64,000 nt of DNA from contig CAWGPP010000002.1 in NCBI GenBank assembly GCA_963824545.1, positions 419,438-483,437 on the forward strand, read 5' to 3'. Within the stretch, counting starts at the first letter, position 1. Every line of letters begins with the position of its first letter. Under the pieces are notes generated by a model that was given only the letters and a program-made list of their open reading frames with translations, had not been told where the DNA came from and made no database searches. Positions 8,178 through 15,881 of the stretch are shown here, one piece after another. The translations under genes were made by a program, and so were the position numbers. This DNA comes from Bog-532 sp963824545. GTDB taxonomy: Bacteria; Actinomycetota; Actinomycetes; Streptosporangiales; Streptosporangiaceae.

Positions 8178-9179
8178 ATGAGCATGGCAAAGGCGCCGGT
8201 GAGCGCCTCCTCTGAGCCGTCGGCCGGCACCGGCGCGGTCATCCACACCGAGGACCTGACCAAGATTTACGCGGGTGCCGACTTCACCGCGGTCGACCAG
8301 CTGAACCTGGACGTCCAGGTCGGCGAGATCTTCGGCCTGCTGGGGCCGAACGGCGCGGGCAAGACCACCACCGCGGGCATGCTGACCACGCGCGTGGTGC
8401 CGACCTCCGGGCGGGCCTTCATCGCCGGGGTGGACGTCGCGGCGCACCCGGCCCTGGCCAAGCAGCTCAGCGGGATCGTTTCCCAGCAGAACACGCTGGA
8501 CCGGCAGCTCACCGTCTGGGAGAACCTGTATTTCCACGGCCGGCTGTTCGGCATGGGGGCGAAGGCCTCCCGCCGGACCGCCGATGAGCTGCTCGCGCAG
8601 TTCCAGCTGTCGAAATGGGCCAAGGCGTCGGTATACGCCCTGTCCGGGGGGATGGCGCAGCGGCTCATGGTGGCACGGGCCATCTTCCACCGCCCGTCCG
8701 TGCTCTTCCTCGACGAGCCGACGGCCGGGCTCGACCCGCAGAGCCGTCTGGCGCTCTGGGACCTGCTGCGCGAGCTGCACGGCCAGGGCCAGACCATCCT
8801 GCTGACGACGCACTACATGGAGGAGGCGGACCAGCTCTGCGAGCGGGTCGCCATCATGGACCATGGCCGGATCCTGGCCCTGGACAGCCCGGCCGCGCTC
8901 AAGCAGAGCGTGGGCGCCGACACGGTGGTCACGGTCAAGACCGCCGGTGACAGCCCGCGGCTGGCCGAGCTGTTCAGCCGCGACGTGGCGGGCGTCACCC
9001 GAACGCGCCTCGTGGACGGGGGAGTCCAGATGCACGTGCAGGGCGGTGACCGGCTGATCCCGCGGATCGTGCTGTCGGCCGAGCGGGGCGGCTTTGATCT
9101 CAACGACGTGTCGGTCTCCGAACCGAGTCTGGAGACCGTGTTCATCAACCTGACTGGCCGGGAGCTGCGTGACCAATGA
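8178..9179 (+). CDS. ABC transporter ATP-binding protein, DrrA-type exporter
   Basis: 333 residues. Walker A 'GLLGPNGAGKTTTAGML', signature 'ALSGGMAQRLMVARAI', Walker B 'VLFLDEPTAGLDP' and H-loop 'ILLTTHYMEEADQ' are intact. The C-terminal extension with 'EPSLETVFINLTGRELRD' is typical of daunorubicin-resistance-type (DrrA) exporters. ATG has AGGGTCG upstream. It overlaps the permease start by 4 bp, so the pair forms one transporter. Substrate unknown; lipid, drug or antibiotic export are the usual possibilities. Confidence 0.92.
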   Translation: MSMAKAPVSASSEPSAGTGAVIHTEDLTKIYAGADFTAVDQLNLDVQVGEIFGLLGPNGAGKTTTAGMLTTRVVPTSGRAFIAGVDVAAHPALAKQLSGIVSQQNTLDRQLTVWENLYFHGRLFGMGAKASRRTADELLAQFQLSKWAKASVYALSGGMAQRLMVARAIFHRPSVLFLDEPTAGLDPQSRLALWDLLRELHGQGQTILLTTHYMEEADQLCERVAIMDHGRILALDSPAALKQSVGADTVVTVKTAGDSPRLAELFSRDVAGVTRTRLVDGGVQMHVQGGDRLIPRIVLSAERGGFDLNDVSVSEPSLETVFINLTGRELRDQ

Positions 9180-10057
9180 CGACCTCTGCGGCACCTGAGG
9201 CGCCTGCCCGGCGGATCGGCGGCGGCCCCACCCGATCGGTAGCCGCTGCGAGCTGGACCGCGCTGGGCGCGCTCATGCTGCGTGACCTCGTGGTGCTGCG
9301 CAAGCATCTCTGGGAGTTCGTGCTCCGCACGCTCATCCAGCCGTTCCTGCTCTGCTTCGTCTTCCTCTTCGTCTTCCCGAAGATCGGCCAGGGCATCGGC
9401 GGGCACGGCACCGCCGCGCAGTCCGCGTTCGCAACGATCCTGGTGCCCGGCGTGGTCGGGATCTCCGTGATGTTCCAGGGCGTGCAGTCGATCGCCCTGG
9501 CCATGGCGCAGGAGTTCGGTTTCACCCGGGAGATCGAGGACCGGGTCCAGGCGCCCTGCCCCATCTGGCTGGTGGCGGTGGCCAAGGTGCTCTCCGGTGC
9601 GGCGCAGGGCGTGCTCTCGGCCGCCATCGTGCTGCCGATCGCGTCGGTCGTGCACGCGCCGGGGGTGCAGGCGCACCTGTCGCTGCACTGGTGGATCATC
9701 GTGACGTTCGTTCCGCTGGCGTCCGTCGCGATGGCCGGTCTCGGGCTGGTCCTGGGCACCAGTTTCGAGCCCAGGAACATCGGGCTGATGTTCGGCTTCA
9801 TCATCCTCCCGATCACCTTCCTGGGCGGCACCTACTACTCGTGGACCAAGCTGGCCCCGGTCACGGTGGGCGGCTGGCACTGGCTGCAGACGCTCGTGCT
9901 CATCAACCCCCTCATCTACGTGAACGAGGGCATGCGGGCCGCCTTCACGCTGGCGCCGCACATGCACCTCTACGTCATCTACCCGGTGGTGCTGGCCTTC
10001 GGCGCGGGCTTCCTCGCCCTCGGCCTGCACAACTTCCGCCGCCGGGTGCTGTCCTGA
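9176..10057 (+). CDS. ABC-2 type transporter permease
   Basis: 293 residues with about six hydrophobic segments, e.g. 'FVLRTLIQPFLLCFVFLFVF', 'GLGLVLGTSFEPRNIGLMFG' and 'IYPVVLAFGAGFLALGL'. A short polar N-terminus comes first, and the motif 'GGTYYSWTKLAP' is typical of ABC-2 permeases. It partners the ATPase that ends at 9179 (ATGA overlap). It is an integral membrane component; substrate unknown. Confidence 0.9.
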   Translation: MTTSAAPEAPARRIGGGPTRSVAAASWTALGALMLRDLVVLRKHLWEFVLRTLIQPFLLCFVFLFVFPKIGQGIGGHGTAAQSAFATILVPGVVGISVMFQGVQSIALAMAQEFGFTREIEDRVQAPCPIWLVAVAKVLSGAAQGVLSAAIVLPIASVVHAPGVQAHLSLHWWIIVTFVPLASVAMAGLGLVLGTSFEPRNIGLMFGFIILPITFLGGTYYSWTKLAPVTVGGWHWLQTLVLINPLIYVNEGMRAAFTLAPHMHLYVIYPVVLAFGAGFLALGLHNFRRRVLS

Positions 10058-10123
10058 GCCGGCCCTGAGCTGGTTCTGGGCCGCCGGCGCGGAGCCGGCT
10101 GGCGAGGACGCGCTGTTGCCCTT

Positions 10124-10129
10124 TAGTCT
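10124..10129 (+). promoter_or_regulatory. -10 box of a probable leaderless gene
   Basis: TAGTCT is followed by exactly 6 nt and then ATG 10136. No ribosome site precedes this start. Confidence 0.5.
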
Positions 10130-10135
10130 GCCGCC

Positions 10136-10843
10136 ATGACTGCCGAAGGGCCGGAGCCGCCCGGTACAGCTACCGAGACGCACCTGCCGGATGAGGCGGC
10201 CGAGCGGCTGGCGCAGCCCGCCGACGCGTCCGCCGGGCTCGCGGGTGACACGGGCCCCGCCGGGGGTGCCGGAGCCGCGGATCCGGCGGATTTCGTCGCC
10301 CGCGGCATGGGCTACCTGGATCAGGCGATCGACGCCTTCTCCCGCGGCTGCGAATCAGCGGACGGTGACATCGTGCCGCTGGCCATCGAACTGCTGGCGC
10401 GGACCCTGCCGCTGCGCGGGCGTGACGCCGACGCCGCCCTGGTCTGGCAGCGGGGCCTGGAGGATCCCGACCCGGCCGTCGAGGCCGCCGTCCGGACGCG
10501 GCTGCGCCGCGCCTTCGGCGGGGACGAGGTACCGGCCGACGGTGACGCCGCCGAGGAGCCAGCCTGGTGGGAAGGGTTCGTAGAGGCCGCCGTCTGCTAC
10601 GGCACGCTGCCGTTGCTAGCCAACGAGCTGTTCGGCGCCCTCGACCAGATGTACTCGCTGGCGGCCCTGCCGCTGGCCCAGGGCGGGGGCCGGGCCCGCG
10701 ATCTGCGGGAGATCCTGCTCAGCTCCGTCCGTGTGCCCAGCCAGTACGCCTGGGGACCCGAGCTGCACGAGAGCTTCCGTGCCCGCCTGCGCGACGCCAT
10801 GGGCGCCGCCTCCGACGTCCTCCCAGCCGACTGGCCCGATTAA
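10136..10843 (+). CDS. Hypothetical protein
   Basis: 235 residues, no family recognised. The first ~55 residues are Ala/Gly/Pro-rich and probably disordered. The rest is predicted helical and acidic ('DFVARGMGYLDQAIDAFSRG', 'PLAIELLARTLPLRGRDADA'), somewhat like a TPR-type helical repeat. The C-terminal part 'REILLSSVRVPSQYAWGPEL' is the most conserved-looking. No signal peptide or membrane segment. It follows the ABC pair by 78 bp but has its own -10 box. A mosaic repeat begins immediately after its TAA. Confidence 0.7.
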   Translation: MTAEGPEPPGTATETHLPDEAAERLAQPADASAGLAGDTGPAGGAGAADPADFVARGMGYLDQAIDAFSRGCESADGDIVPLAIELLARTLPLRGRDADAALVWQRGLEDPDPAVEAAVRTRLRRAFGGDEVPADGDAAEEPAWWEGFVEAAVCYGTLPLLANELFGALDQMYSLAALPLAQGGGRARDLREILLSSVRVPSQYAWGPELHESFRARLRDAMGAASDVLPADWPD

Positions 10844-10845
10844 TT

Positions 10846-11180
10846 GTGCTGGCCCGGGGGGCAGTGTTAACCCGGGGGGCGACCCCCCGGAACCCCCCGA
10901 ATGCGCTCCGCGCCCCGCGGGGGTACTTCGCCGACACACCGGCGCTCGCCGGGCACAAGGCCCGGCTCGCTGGCCGGTTACAAGCGGCTCGCCGTGTCCT
11001 GCGGTGGTATCTCGCCGATACCAACCGGCGCTCGCCGGGCGCAAGGCCCGGCTCGCTGGGCCGGGAGCGAGCGGCTCGCCGTAGGTCCTGCTGGGGGTGC
11101 TCGCCGACAGCACCGGCCGCTCGCCGGGCACAAGGCCCGGCTCGCTGGCCGGTACAGCGGAGTCGCGGCTCGCCGTAACC
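10846..11180 (+). repeat. GC-rich mosaic repeat, long copy with three tandem modules (copy 3)
   Basis: Begins TGTGCTGGCCCGGGGGG three bases after a stop codon. The full header (10871-10900) has the hairpin CCGGGGGG-CGA-CCCCCCGG. Then ATGCGCTCCGCGCC and a ~80-bp module (CTCGCCGACACACCGG ... CAAGGCCCGGCTCGCTGG ... AAGCGGCTCGCCG) occurs three times, near 10928, 11010 and 11098. All frames are open through it, so short ORFs here are not evidence of genes. Confidence 0.85.
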
Positions 11181-11341
11181 GCGACGCCTTTCGTGGCCTG
11201 ACTTGCGCCTTTCGTGCTATTCAGCGCTGGCTCTTACCAGGCGATTACGGACGGCCCGGTTGCTGAACGTCTGGCCGGCAGAGCCCGTACTAATGGGTGG
11301 TAAGCCAAACCGTGACCCGATCGATGCCGGGAGGATCGCCT

Positions 11342-11807
11342 GTGACGCAGGACCGCAACGCTGAGACGACCCGCCGGGGCCTGCTTGCCGGAGCCGGCCT
11401 GGCTGGCCTGGCGGGCACGCTGGCCGCCTGCGGCGGCGGGTCCGCTGGCTCCGCGAGCGGCGCCCGGCCAGCGGTGGCGGCGCGTCTCCCGGTGGCGGGA
11501 CCGGCCAGGCGGCCGGCAGCGGCGGCGCGCTCACGTCAACGTCCGACATCCCGGTGGGCGGGGGCAAGGTCTTCACCGCGGAACGTGTCGTGGTGACCCA
11601 GCCCGCGGCGGGCCAGTTCAAGGGGTTCAGCGCGGTCTGCACGCACATGCAGTGCATCGTCGATCAGGTCGCGGACGGCACCATCGACTGCCCGTGCCAC
11701 GGCAGCCGCTACAGCGTCACCGATGGGCACGTCGTCGCGGGCCCGGCGCCGAGCCCGCTGCCCGCGCAGGCCCTCAAGTCCAGTCCGGCCAGATCTCGAT
11801 GACCTGA
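11342..11807 (+). pseudogene. Rieske [2Fe-2S] protein, Tat-secreted lipoprotein type, frameshifted
   Basis: Starts GTG 11342 with GGAGG 7 nt upstream. The N-terminus has twin arginines then 'GLLAGAGLAGLAGTLAACGGG', a Tat signal with a lipobox cysteine. The Rieske ligands CTH...CPCHGS are present at ~11640-11707 but in the next frame: one base is missing between ~11455 and 11475. A second missing base near 11781 separates the natural-looking end 'VQSGQISMT' (stop at 11807) from the upstream frame (stop at 11802). As written, no single frame encodes the whole protein. It heads the electron-transfer operon 11342-14663. Either a broken gene or two base-calling errors. Confidence 0.8.
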
Positions 11808-11843
11808 TGCCCGCACACGGCAACGGCTCAGGAGGGGACTGCA

Positions 11844-13277
11844 GTGCTTAGCGTCGAACCACGCTCGGGGCGGCCAGCGGCCGGCGCGCACGGTACGCGG
11901 CGCGTCCCGGCCGCACCGTGCGCGGCAGCCCGCCCGCGCGCCCAGGCGCGCCGGATCATCGAGCGCAGGGAGCGGCTGCGCGCCCGGCCGGGGCTGGTGC
12001 TGTCGATCATCGGCGCCGGGGTGCTCGGCGTCATCGCCCTGTGGTGGTCGGACACGCCGTCGGTGCACGGCCTGGGCGACTGGCTCACGAACGCGGGCCG
12101 CATCCTCGGGCTGCTGGCCGGCTACGGCGTCGTCGTGCTGGTCGCGCTGATGTCCCGGCTGCCCCCGCTGGAGCGCGGGATCGGCACCGACCGGCTCGCG
12201 CGCTGGCACGCGATGGGCGGCCGTTACGTCGTCAGCATCATCGTCGCGCACGCCCTGCTCATCATCTGGGGCTACTCGGTCACCGCGCACGAGAGCCTGA
12301 CCGGCGAGACGAGCACGCTGCTGACGTCGTACCCGGACGTGCTGATGGCGACCGTGGCCGGGTTCCTGTTCCTGGGCATCGGCCTGGTATCCGCCCGCGC
12401 CGCGCGCCGCCGGGTGTCCTACGACACCTGGTATCACCTGCACCTCTACACCTACCTGGCGATCGCGCTCGCGTTCAGCCACCAGTTCGCGGACGGCGCA
12501 TCCTTCATCAGCAGCCTCAAGGCGCGGTTCGTCTGGTCGCTGCTGTACGCCTCGGTGGCCGCGTTGCTGCTGTGGTACCGCGTTATCAGCCCGCTGCGCA
12601 GCGCGGCCCGGCACCGGTTCCACGTCGTCGCGCTGCGCCGGGAGTCAGCCGATGTGCTCTCGGTGTACATCGGCGGCCAGCACCTGGACGAGCTCCAGGC
12701 CGACCCGGGCCAGTTCTTCCGCTGGCGGTTCCTGAGCCGCGGGATGTGGTGGTCCTCGCACCCGTACTCGCTGTCCGCGGCCCCCCGTCCCGACGTCATG
12801 CGGATCACGGTCAAAGACCACGGCGACCACAGCGGGGCGATCAGTCGCCTGCGCCCGGGCACCCGGATCATCGCGGAAGGCCCCTACGGGGCGTTCACGC
12901 CGCGCCGGGACCGCCGCCGGATCCTGCTGCTGGCCGGCGGCGTGGGCATCACGCCGCTGCGGGCCATGTTCGCGGCCTTGCCCGGCGAGATCACCCTCAT
13001 CTACCGGGCCAGCAGCCCCGGGGACGTCGTCTTCGGCCCCGAACTGGACGCCATCGCGCGGGACCGCGGGGCCGCGGTGCACTACCTGATCGGCTCCCGG
13101 GCCCGGCTCGGCGGGGACCCGCTGACCGCCGAGCGGCTGCTGTCCCTGGTGCCCGGGCTGCGCGGCCGTGACGTCTACGTATGCGGCCCGGCCGGCATGA
13201 CGGACTCCGCGGTCGCCGCACTGGAGTCGGCCGGTGTCCCGCGCGCCCAGATCCATCACGAGTCGTTCGAGTTCTGA
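11844..13277 (+). CDS. Ferric-reductase-like transmembrane haem/flavin oxidoreductase
   Basis: 477 residues. The N-terminal half has about six membrane segments with histidines on the ferric-reductase-type haem helices ('RYVVSIIVAHALLIIWGYSV', 'YDTWYHLHLYTYLAIALAFS'). The C-terminal half is a ferredoxin-NADP reductase-type module: FAD site 'SHPYSLSAAP', NAD(P) site 'LLLAGGVGITPLRAM', and end 'YVCGPAGMT...HHESFEF'. It would move electrons from cytosolic NAD(P)H across the membrane. GTG 11844 has AGGAGGGG upstream. The following FMN-binding protein and ApbE suggest the electrons pass to an extracytoplasmic flavoprotein. Confidence 0.88.
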   Translation: MLSVEPRSGRPAAGAHGTRRVPAAPCAAARPRAQARRIIERRERLRARPGLVLSIIGAGVLGVIALWWSDTPSVHGLGDWLTNAGRILGLLAGYGVVVLVALMSRLPPLERGIGTDRLARWHAMGGRYVVSIIVAHALLIIWGYSVTAHESLTGETSTLLTSYPDVLMATVAGFLFLGIGLVSARAARRRVSYDTWYHLHLYTYLAIALAFSHQFADGASFISSLKARFVWSLLYASVAALLLWYRVISPLRSAARHRFHVVALRRESADVLSVYIGGQHLDELQADPGQFFRWRFLSRGMWWSSHPYSLSAAPRPDVMRITVKDHGDHSGAISRLRPGTRIIAEGPYGAFTPRRDRRRILLLAGGVGITPLRAMFAALPGEITLIYRASSPGDVVFGPELDAIARDRGAAVHYLIGSRARLGGDPLTAERLLSLVPGLRGRDVYVCGPAGMTDSAVAALESAGVPRAQIHHESFEF

Positions 13278-13329
13278 GCCGCCGCCCCGCTGCACCCCCC
13301 TGAATCGCCACACCGAACGGAGGAACCCG

Positions 13330-13836
13330 ATGCGCCGGGTCGTGCTCGCCCTCGGAGGTACCATCGCCGGGCTGGTCATGCTGCTGTCGTTCCGGACCCA
13401 CATGGGCTCCACGGCGGCGGCCGGAGTCAGCGGCTCATCCGGCACCGCGGGCACGCCGGGCACGCCGGGCACGTCCGCGGCCGGCTCCGGCAACTCCGCG
13501 GGATCGGCGGGCGGCGCCGCGGCGGCCGCGTCTGCCCCGGTCAGCGCGGGCTCGGGCACCGGGACCGCGGTCACCGGTGACGTGATCATGACCGGATACG
13601 GCCCGACCCAGGTGCAGATCACCCTCGGCGCCGGGAAGATCGTCAAGGTCACCGTCCTGCAGCACACCGACGACGGCATGAACAGCCAGATGATCGACGG
13701 GCGCGCGCTGCCGCTGCTGAACAACGAGACGCTGACCGCGCAGAGCGCGAAGATCAACGCGGTCTCCGGCGCCAGCTACACCAGCGCCGGCTACATCAAG
13801 TCGCTGCAGAGCGCGCTCGACAAGGCCCGCGCCTAG
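13330..13836 (+). CDS. Secreted FMN-binding domain protein
   Basis: 168 residues. N-terminal hydrophobic segment 'VVLALGGTIAGLVMLLSF' anchors or exports it; a Gly/Ala/Ser-rich linker (~50 residues) follows, then an FMN-binding (NqrC/RnfG-like) domain from ~residue 78. The motif SGAS in 'INAVSGASYTSAGYIKSL' matches the ApbE flavinylation site, with Ser at the usual Thr acceptor. ATG 13330 has CGGAGGAACC upstream. It ends 1 base into the apbE start, so carrier and its modifying enzyme are co-translated. Confidence 0.88.
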   Translation: MRRVVLALGGTIAGLVMLLSFRTHMGSTAAAGVSGSSGTAGTPGTPGTSAAGSGNSAGSAGGAAAAASAPVSAGSGTGTAVTGDVIMTGYGPTQVQITLGAGKIVKVTVLQHTDDGMNSQMIDGRALPLLNNETLTAQSAKINAVSGASYTSAGYIKSLQSALDKARA

Positions 13837-14663
13837 TGGCCGTCCGGGGGGTCACCGTCGCCACCGTGCCCGGCCCGGGCGCGGCCGGCCCCGCCGCCGT
13901 GCACATCGGGCCGCCCGCGGCGCGGCTCCGCCACGCGGAGCACGTGATGGGCACGGTGTTCTCCTTCGACATCCCGGCCGCCGCCGCCCCGGTGCTCCCG
14001 GCGGTAGTGAGCTGGCTGCACTGGGCGGACGCCACGTTCTCCACCTACCGCGACGACAGTGACGTCAGCCGGCTCGGCCGCGGCGAGCTCACCCTGGCGC
14101 AATGCGCGCCGGAACTCGCCGGGGTCATCGCCGGGTGCGCGGTCATCCGCGACCGGAGCAACGGCTACTTCACCGACCGGCCCGGCGGCCGCTTCGACCC
14201 GTCCGGCCTGGTCAAGGGGTGGGCCATCGAGCACGCCGCGGCCATGCTGAGCGCCGCCGGGTGGACCAGCCACAGCGTGAACGGCGCCGGCGACCTGCAG
14301 TGCACCGGCGAACCCGAGCCCGGCCAGCCCTGGCGCATCGGCGTGGCGCATCCGCTGGGCCCCGCGGCGCTCGCGGTGATCGTCACCGGGCGCGATATCG
14401 CCGTCGCCACCTCCGGCACCGCCGAGCGCGGCGCGCACATCATCAACCCGCACACCGGCCAGCCCGCCGCGGACCTGGCCAGCGTCACGGTCGTCGGCCC
14501 GCGGGCGGGCATCGCCGACGCCTACGCAACCGCCGCGTTCGCGATGGGCCCCGCGGCCCGGGACTGGGTGGAGAGCCTGGACGGTTACGAGGCACTCGGC
14601 ATCCTCCCCGACGGCGCGGCCTGGCGGACCAGCGGCTTCGCCGCGTACACGGCGGCCCGCTGA
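13836..14663 (+). CDS. apbE: FAD:protein FMN transferase
   Basis: 275 residues. ApbE-family features: 'HVMGTVFSFDI' near the start, 'GRFDPSGLVKGWAIEHAAAM' and 'ATSGTAERGAHIINPHTGQP'. ApbE attaches FMN covalently to Ser/Thr of FMN-binding domains on the outer face of the membrane; the substrate here is almost certainly the adjacent 13330-13836 product. The GTG start uses the last base of the preceding TAG. No signal peptide is obvious, unlike many ApbE proteins. Confidence 0.9.
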   Translation: MAVRGVTVATVPGPGAAGPAAVHIGPPAARLRHAEHVMGTVFSFDIPAAAAPVLPAVVSWLHWADATFSTYRDDSDVSRLGRGELTLAQCAPELAGVIAGCAVIRDRSNGYFTDRPGGRFDPSGLVKGWAIEHAAAMLSAAGWTSHSVNGAGDLQCTGEPEPGQPWRIGVAHPLGPAALAVIVTGRDIAVATSGTAERGAHIINPHTGQPAADLASVTVVGPRAGIADAYATAAFAMGPAARDWVESLDGYEALGILPDGAAWRTSGFAAYTAAR

Positions 14664-14761
14664 GGCAGGCGGCCGGCCGCCGGGTGCGGTCGCCGGCGCC
14701 GTTTCTGCCATCAGCAGATTCGCGCACGGCGATCAGCGCGGATCACGCCACGGCCGCTGCC

Positions 14762-14767
14762 TAGAGT
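14762..14767 (+). promoter_or_regulatory. -10 box of a probable leaderless gene
   Basis: TAGAGT is followed by exactly 6 nt and then ATG 14774; no ribosome site is present. Confidence 0.55.
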
Positions 14768-14773
14768 CGCCGT

Positions 14774-15499
14774 ATGGAAACGATCGAACTGCTGCCCGGC
14801 CTGCTGCACATGTTCCAGTTCGGCCCGGGGCAGGCCTACCTGTGGCAGGACCGGGAATCGCTGACCCTGATCGACGCCGGGCCGCCCGGGCACGGCGCGG
14901 CCATCGCGGCCGCGCTCGGCACCCTCGGCCTCCGGCCCGGGGACCTGGACCGGATCATCCTCACCCACTTCCACGCGGACCACGCCGGGTCGGCCGCCGG
15001 CATCGCCGCCGCCAGCGGTGCGGCCGTGCTGGCGCACCGCTGCGACGCGCCCGTCATCCGCGGTGACATGCCCGCGCCCGCTCCCGAGTTCACCGCGGAG
15101 GAGCGCCCGCTGCACGAGCGCATCGCCGCCGCGGCCGGCGGTCTCCGGGCCGTCCCGCCCTGCCGCGTCGACCGCGAACTGTCCGAGGGGGACCTGCTCG
15201 ATCTCGGCGGCGGCGCGGCCGTGATCGGCGCCCCCGGCCACACCGACGGCAGCATCGCCATCCATCTGCCGGCCCACCGCCTGCTGTTCACCGGGGACAG
15301 CGTGGCCCGTACGCCCGATGGCCGGGTCATCCTCGGGCCGTTCAACGTCGACCGGGACGAGGCGATCGGCTCGTTCCGTAAGCTCGCCGAGCTCGACGTG
15401 GACGCCGCCTGCTTCGGCCACGGCACCCCTGTTCTCGCCGACGGTTCCGCGGCGCTGCGCGCCGCCGTCGCCCATCAGGCCTTCCGCCTCGCCCCGTGA
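14774..15499 (+). CDS. MBL-fold metallo-hydrolase
   Basis: 241 residues. Metallo-beta-lactamase fold with metal motif HFHADHAG (residues ~60-67), a further histidine in 'IGAPGHTDGSIAIHLPAHRL', Asp in 'LLFTGDSVAR', and the final metal His in 'DAACFGHGTPVLADG'. Probable soluble hydrolase of the glyoxalase II-like class; substrate unknown. Leaderless promoter directly upstream. A 32-bp repeat array follows it. Confidence 0.87.
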   Translation: METIELLPGLLHMFQFGPGQAYLWQDRESLTLIDAGPPGHGAAIAAALGTLGLRPGDLDRIILTHFHADHAGSAAGIAAASGAAVLAHRCDAPVIRGDMPAPAPEFTAEERPLHERIAAAAGGLRAVPPCRVDRELSEGDLLDLGGGAAVIGAPGHTDGSIAIHLPAHRLLFTGDSVARTPDGRVILGPFNVDRDEAIGSFRKLAELDVDAACFGHGTPVLADGSAALRAAVAHQAFRLAP

Positions 15500-15526
15500 C
15501 CCGCTCGCCCGCGTCTCCTCATACGC

Positions 15527-15718
15527 AGAGGTGCCTTTGCGTACAGCGGGGTCGCGGCAGAGGTGCCTTTGCGTACAGCGGGGTCGCGGCAGAGGTGCCT
15601 TTGCGTACAGCGGGGTCGCGGCAGAGGTGCCTTTGCGTACAGCGGGGTCGCGGCAGAGGTGCCTTTGCGTACAGCGGGGTCGCGGCAGAGGTGCCTTTGC
15701 GTACAACCGGGTCGCGGG
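15527..15718 (+). repeat. 32-bp tandem repeat array, 6 copies (array 1)
   Basis: Copies start at 15527, 15559, 15591, 15623, 15655 and 15687. Each is a 12-bp core AGAGGTGCCTTT plus the 20-bp module GCGTACAGCGGGGTCGCGGC. The first five are identical; the last has drifted. No spacers of unique sequence, so not CRISPR. The rest of 15500-15881 holds no gene. Confidence 0.95.
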
Positions 15719-15869
15719 CGGCGGCCGCGTTCAGCGGGGCGTGCCCGACGAGCAGGCGGTACCACAGGAAGCCGTGACTTTCGGCGCCAATGCGGAAAAG
15801 CCACCGCGATCATGGGGGCTCGCGGAGCGCCGGGGGCGGTTGAGGGCATGGACCGTCGCCGGGCGGCCG

Positions 15870-15875
15870 TAGAGT
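15870..15875 (+). promoter_or_regulatory. -10 box of uvrC, leaderless layout
   Basis: TAGAGT, then 6 nt, then GTG 15882: the same layout and hexamer as at 14762. Confidence 0.55.
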
Positions 15876-15881
15876 TACTGC

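Noticed and set aside
10900..11270. Arginine-rich ORFs in the mosaic repeat
   Set aside because: All frames are open because of base composition; no ribosome sites and no similarity beyond the repeat itself.
11455..11475. Programmed frameshifting in the Rieske gene
   Set aside because: No slippery heptamer or downstream structure characteristic of programmed shifts, and a second break needs a separate event.
15527..15718. CRISPR array
   Set aside because: Period 32 bp is too short for repeat plus spacer, all units are nearly identical and no cas genes are present.
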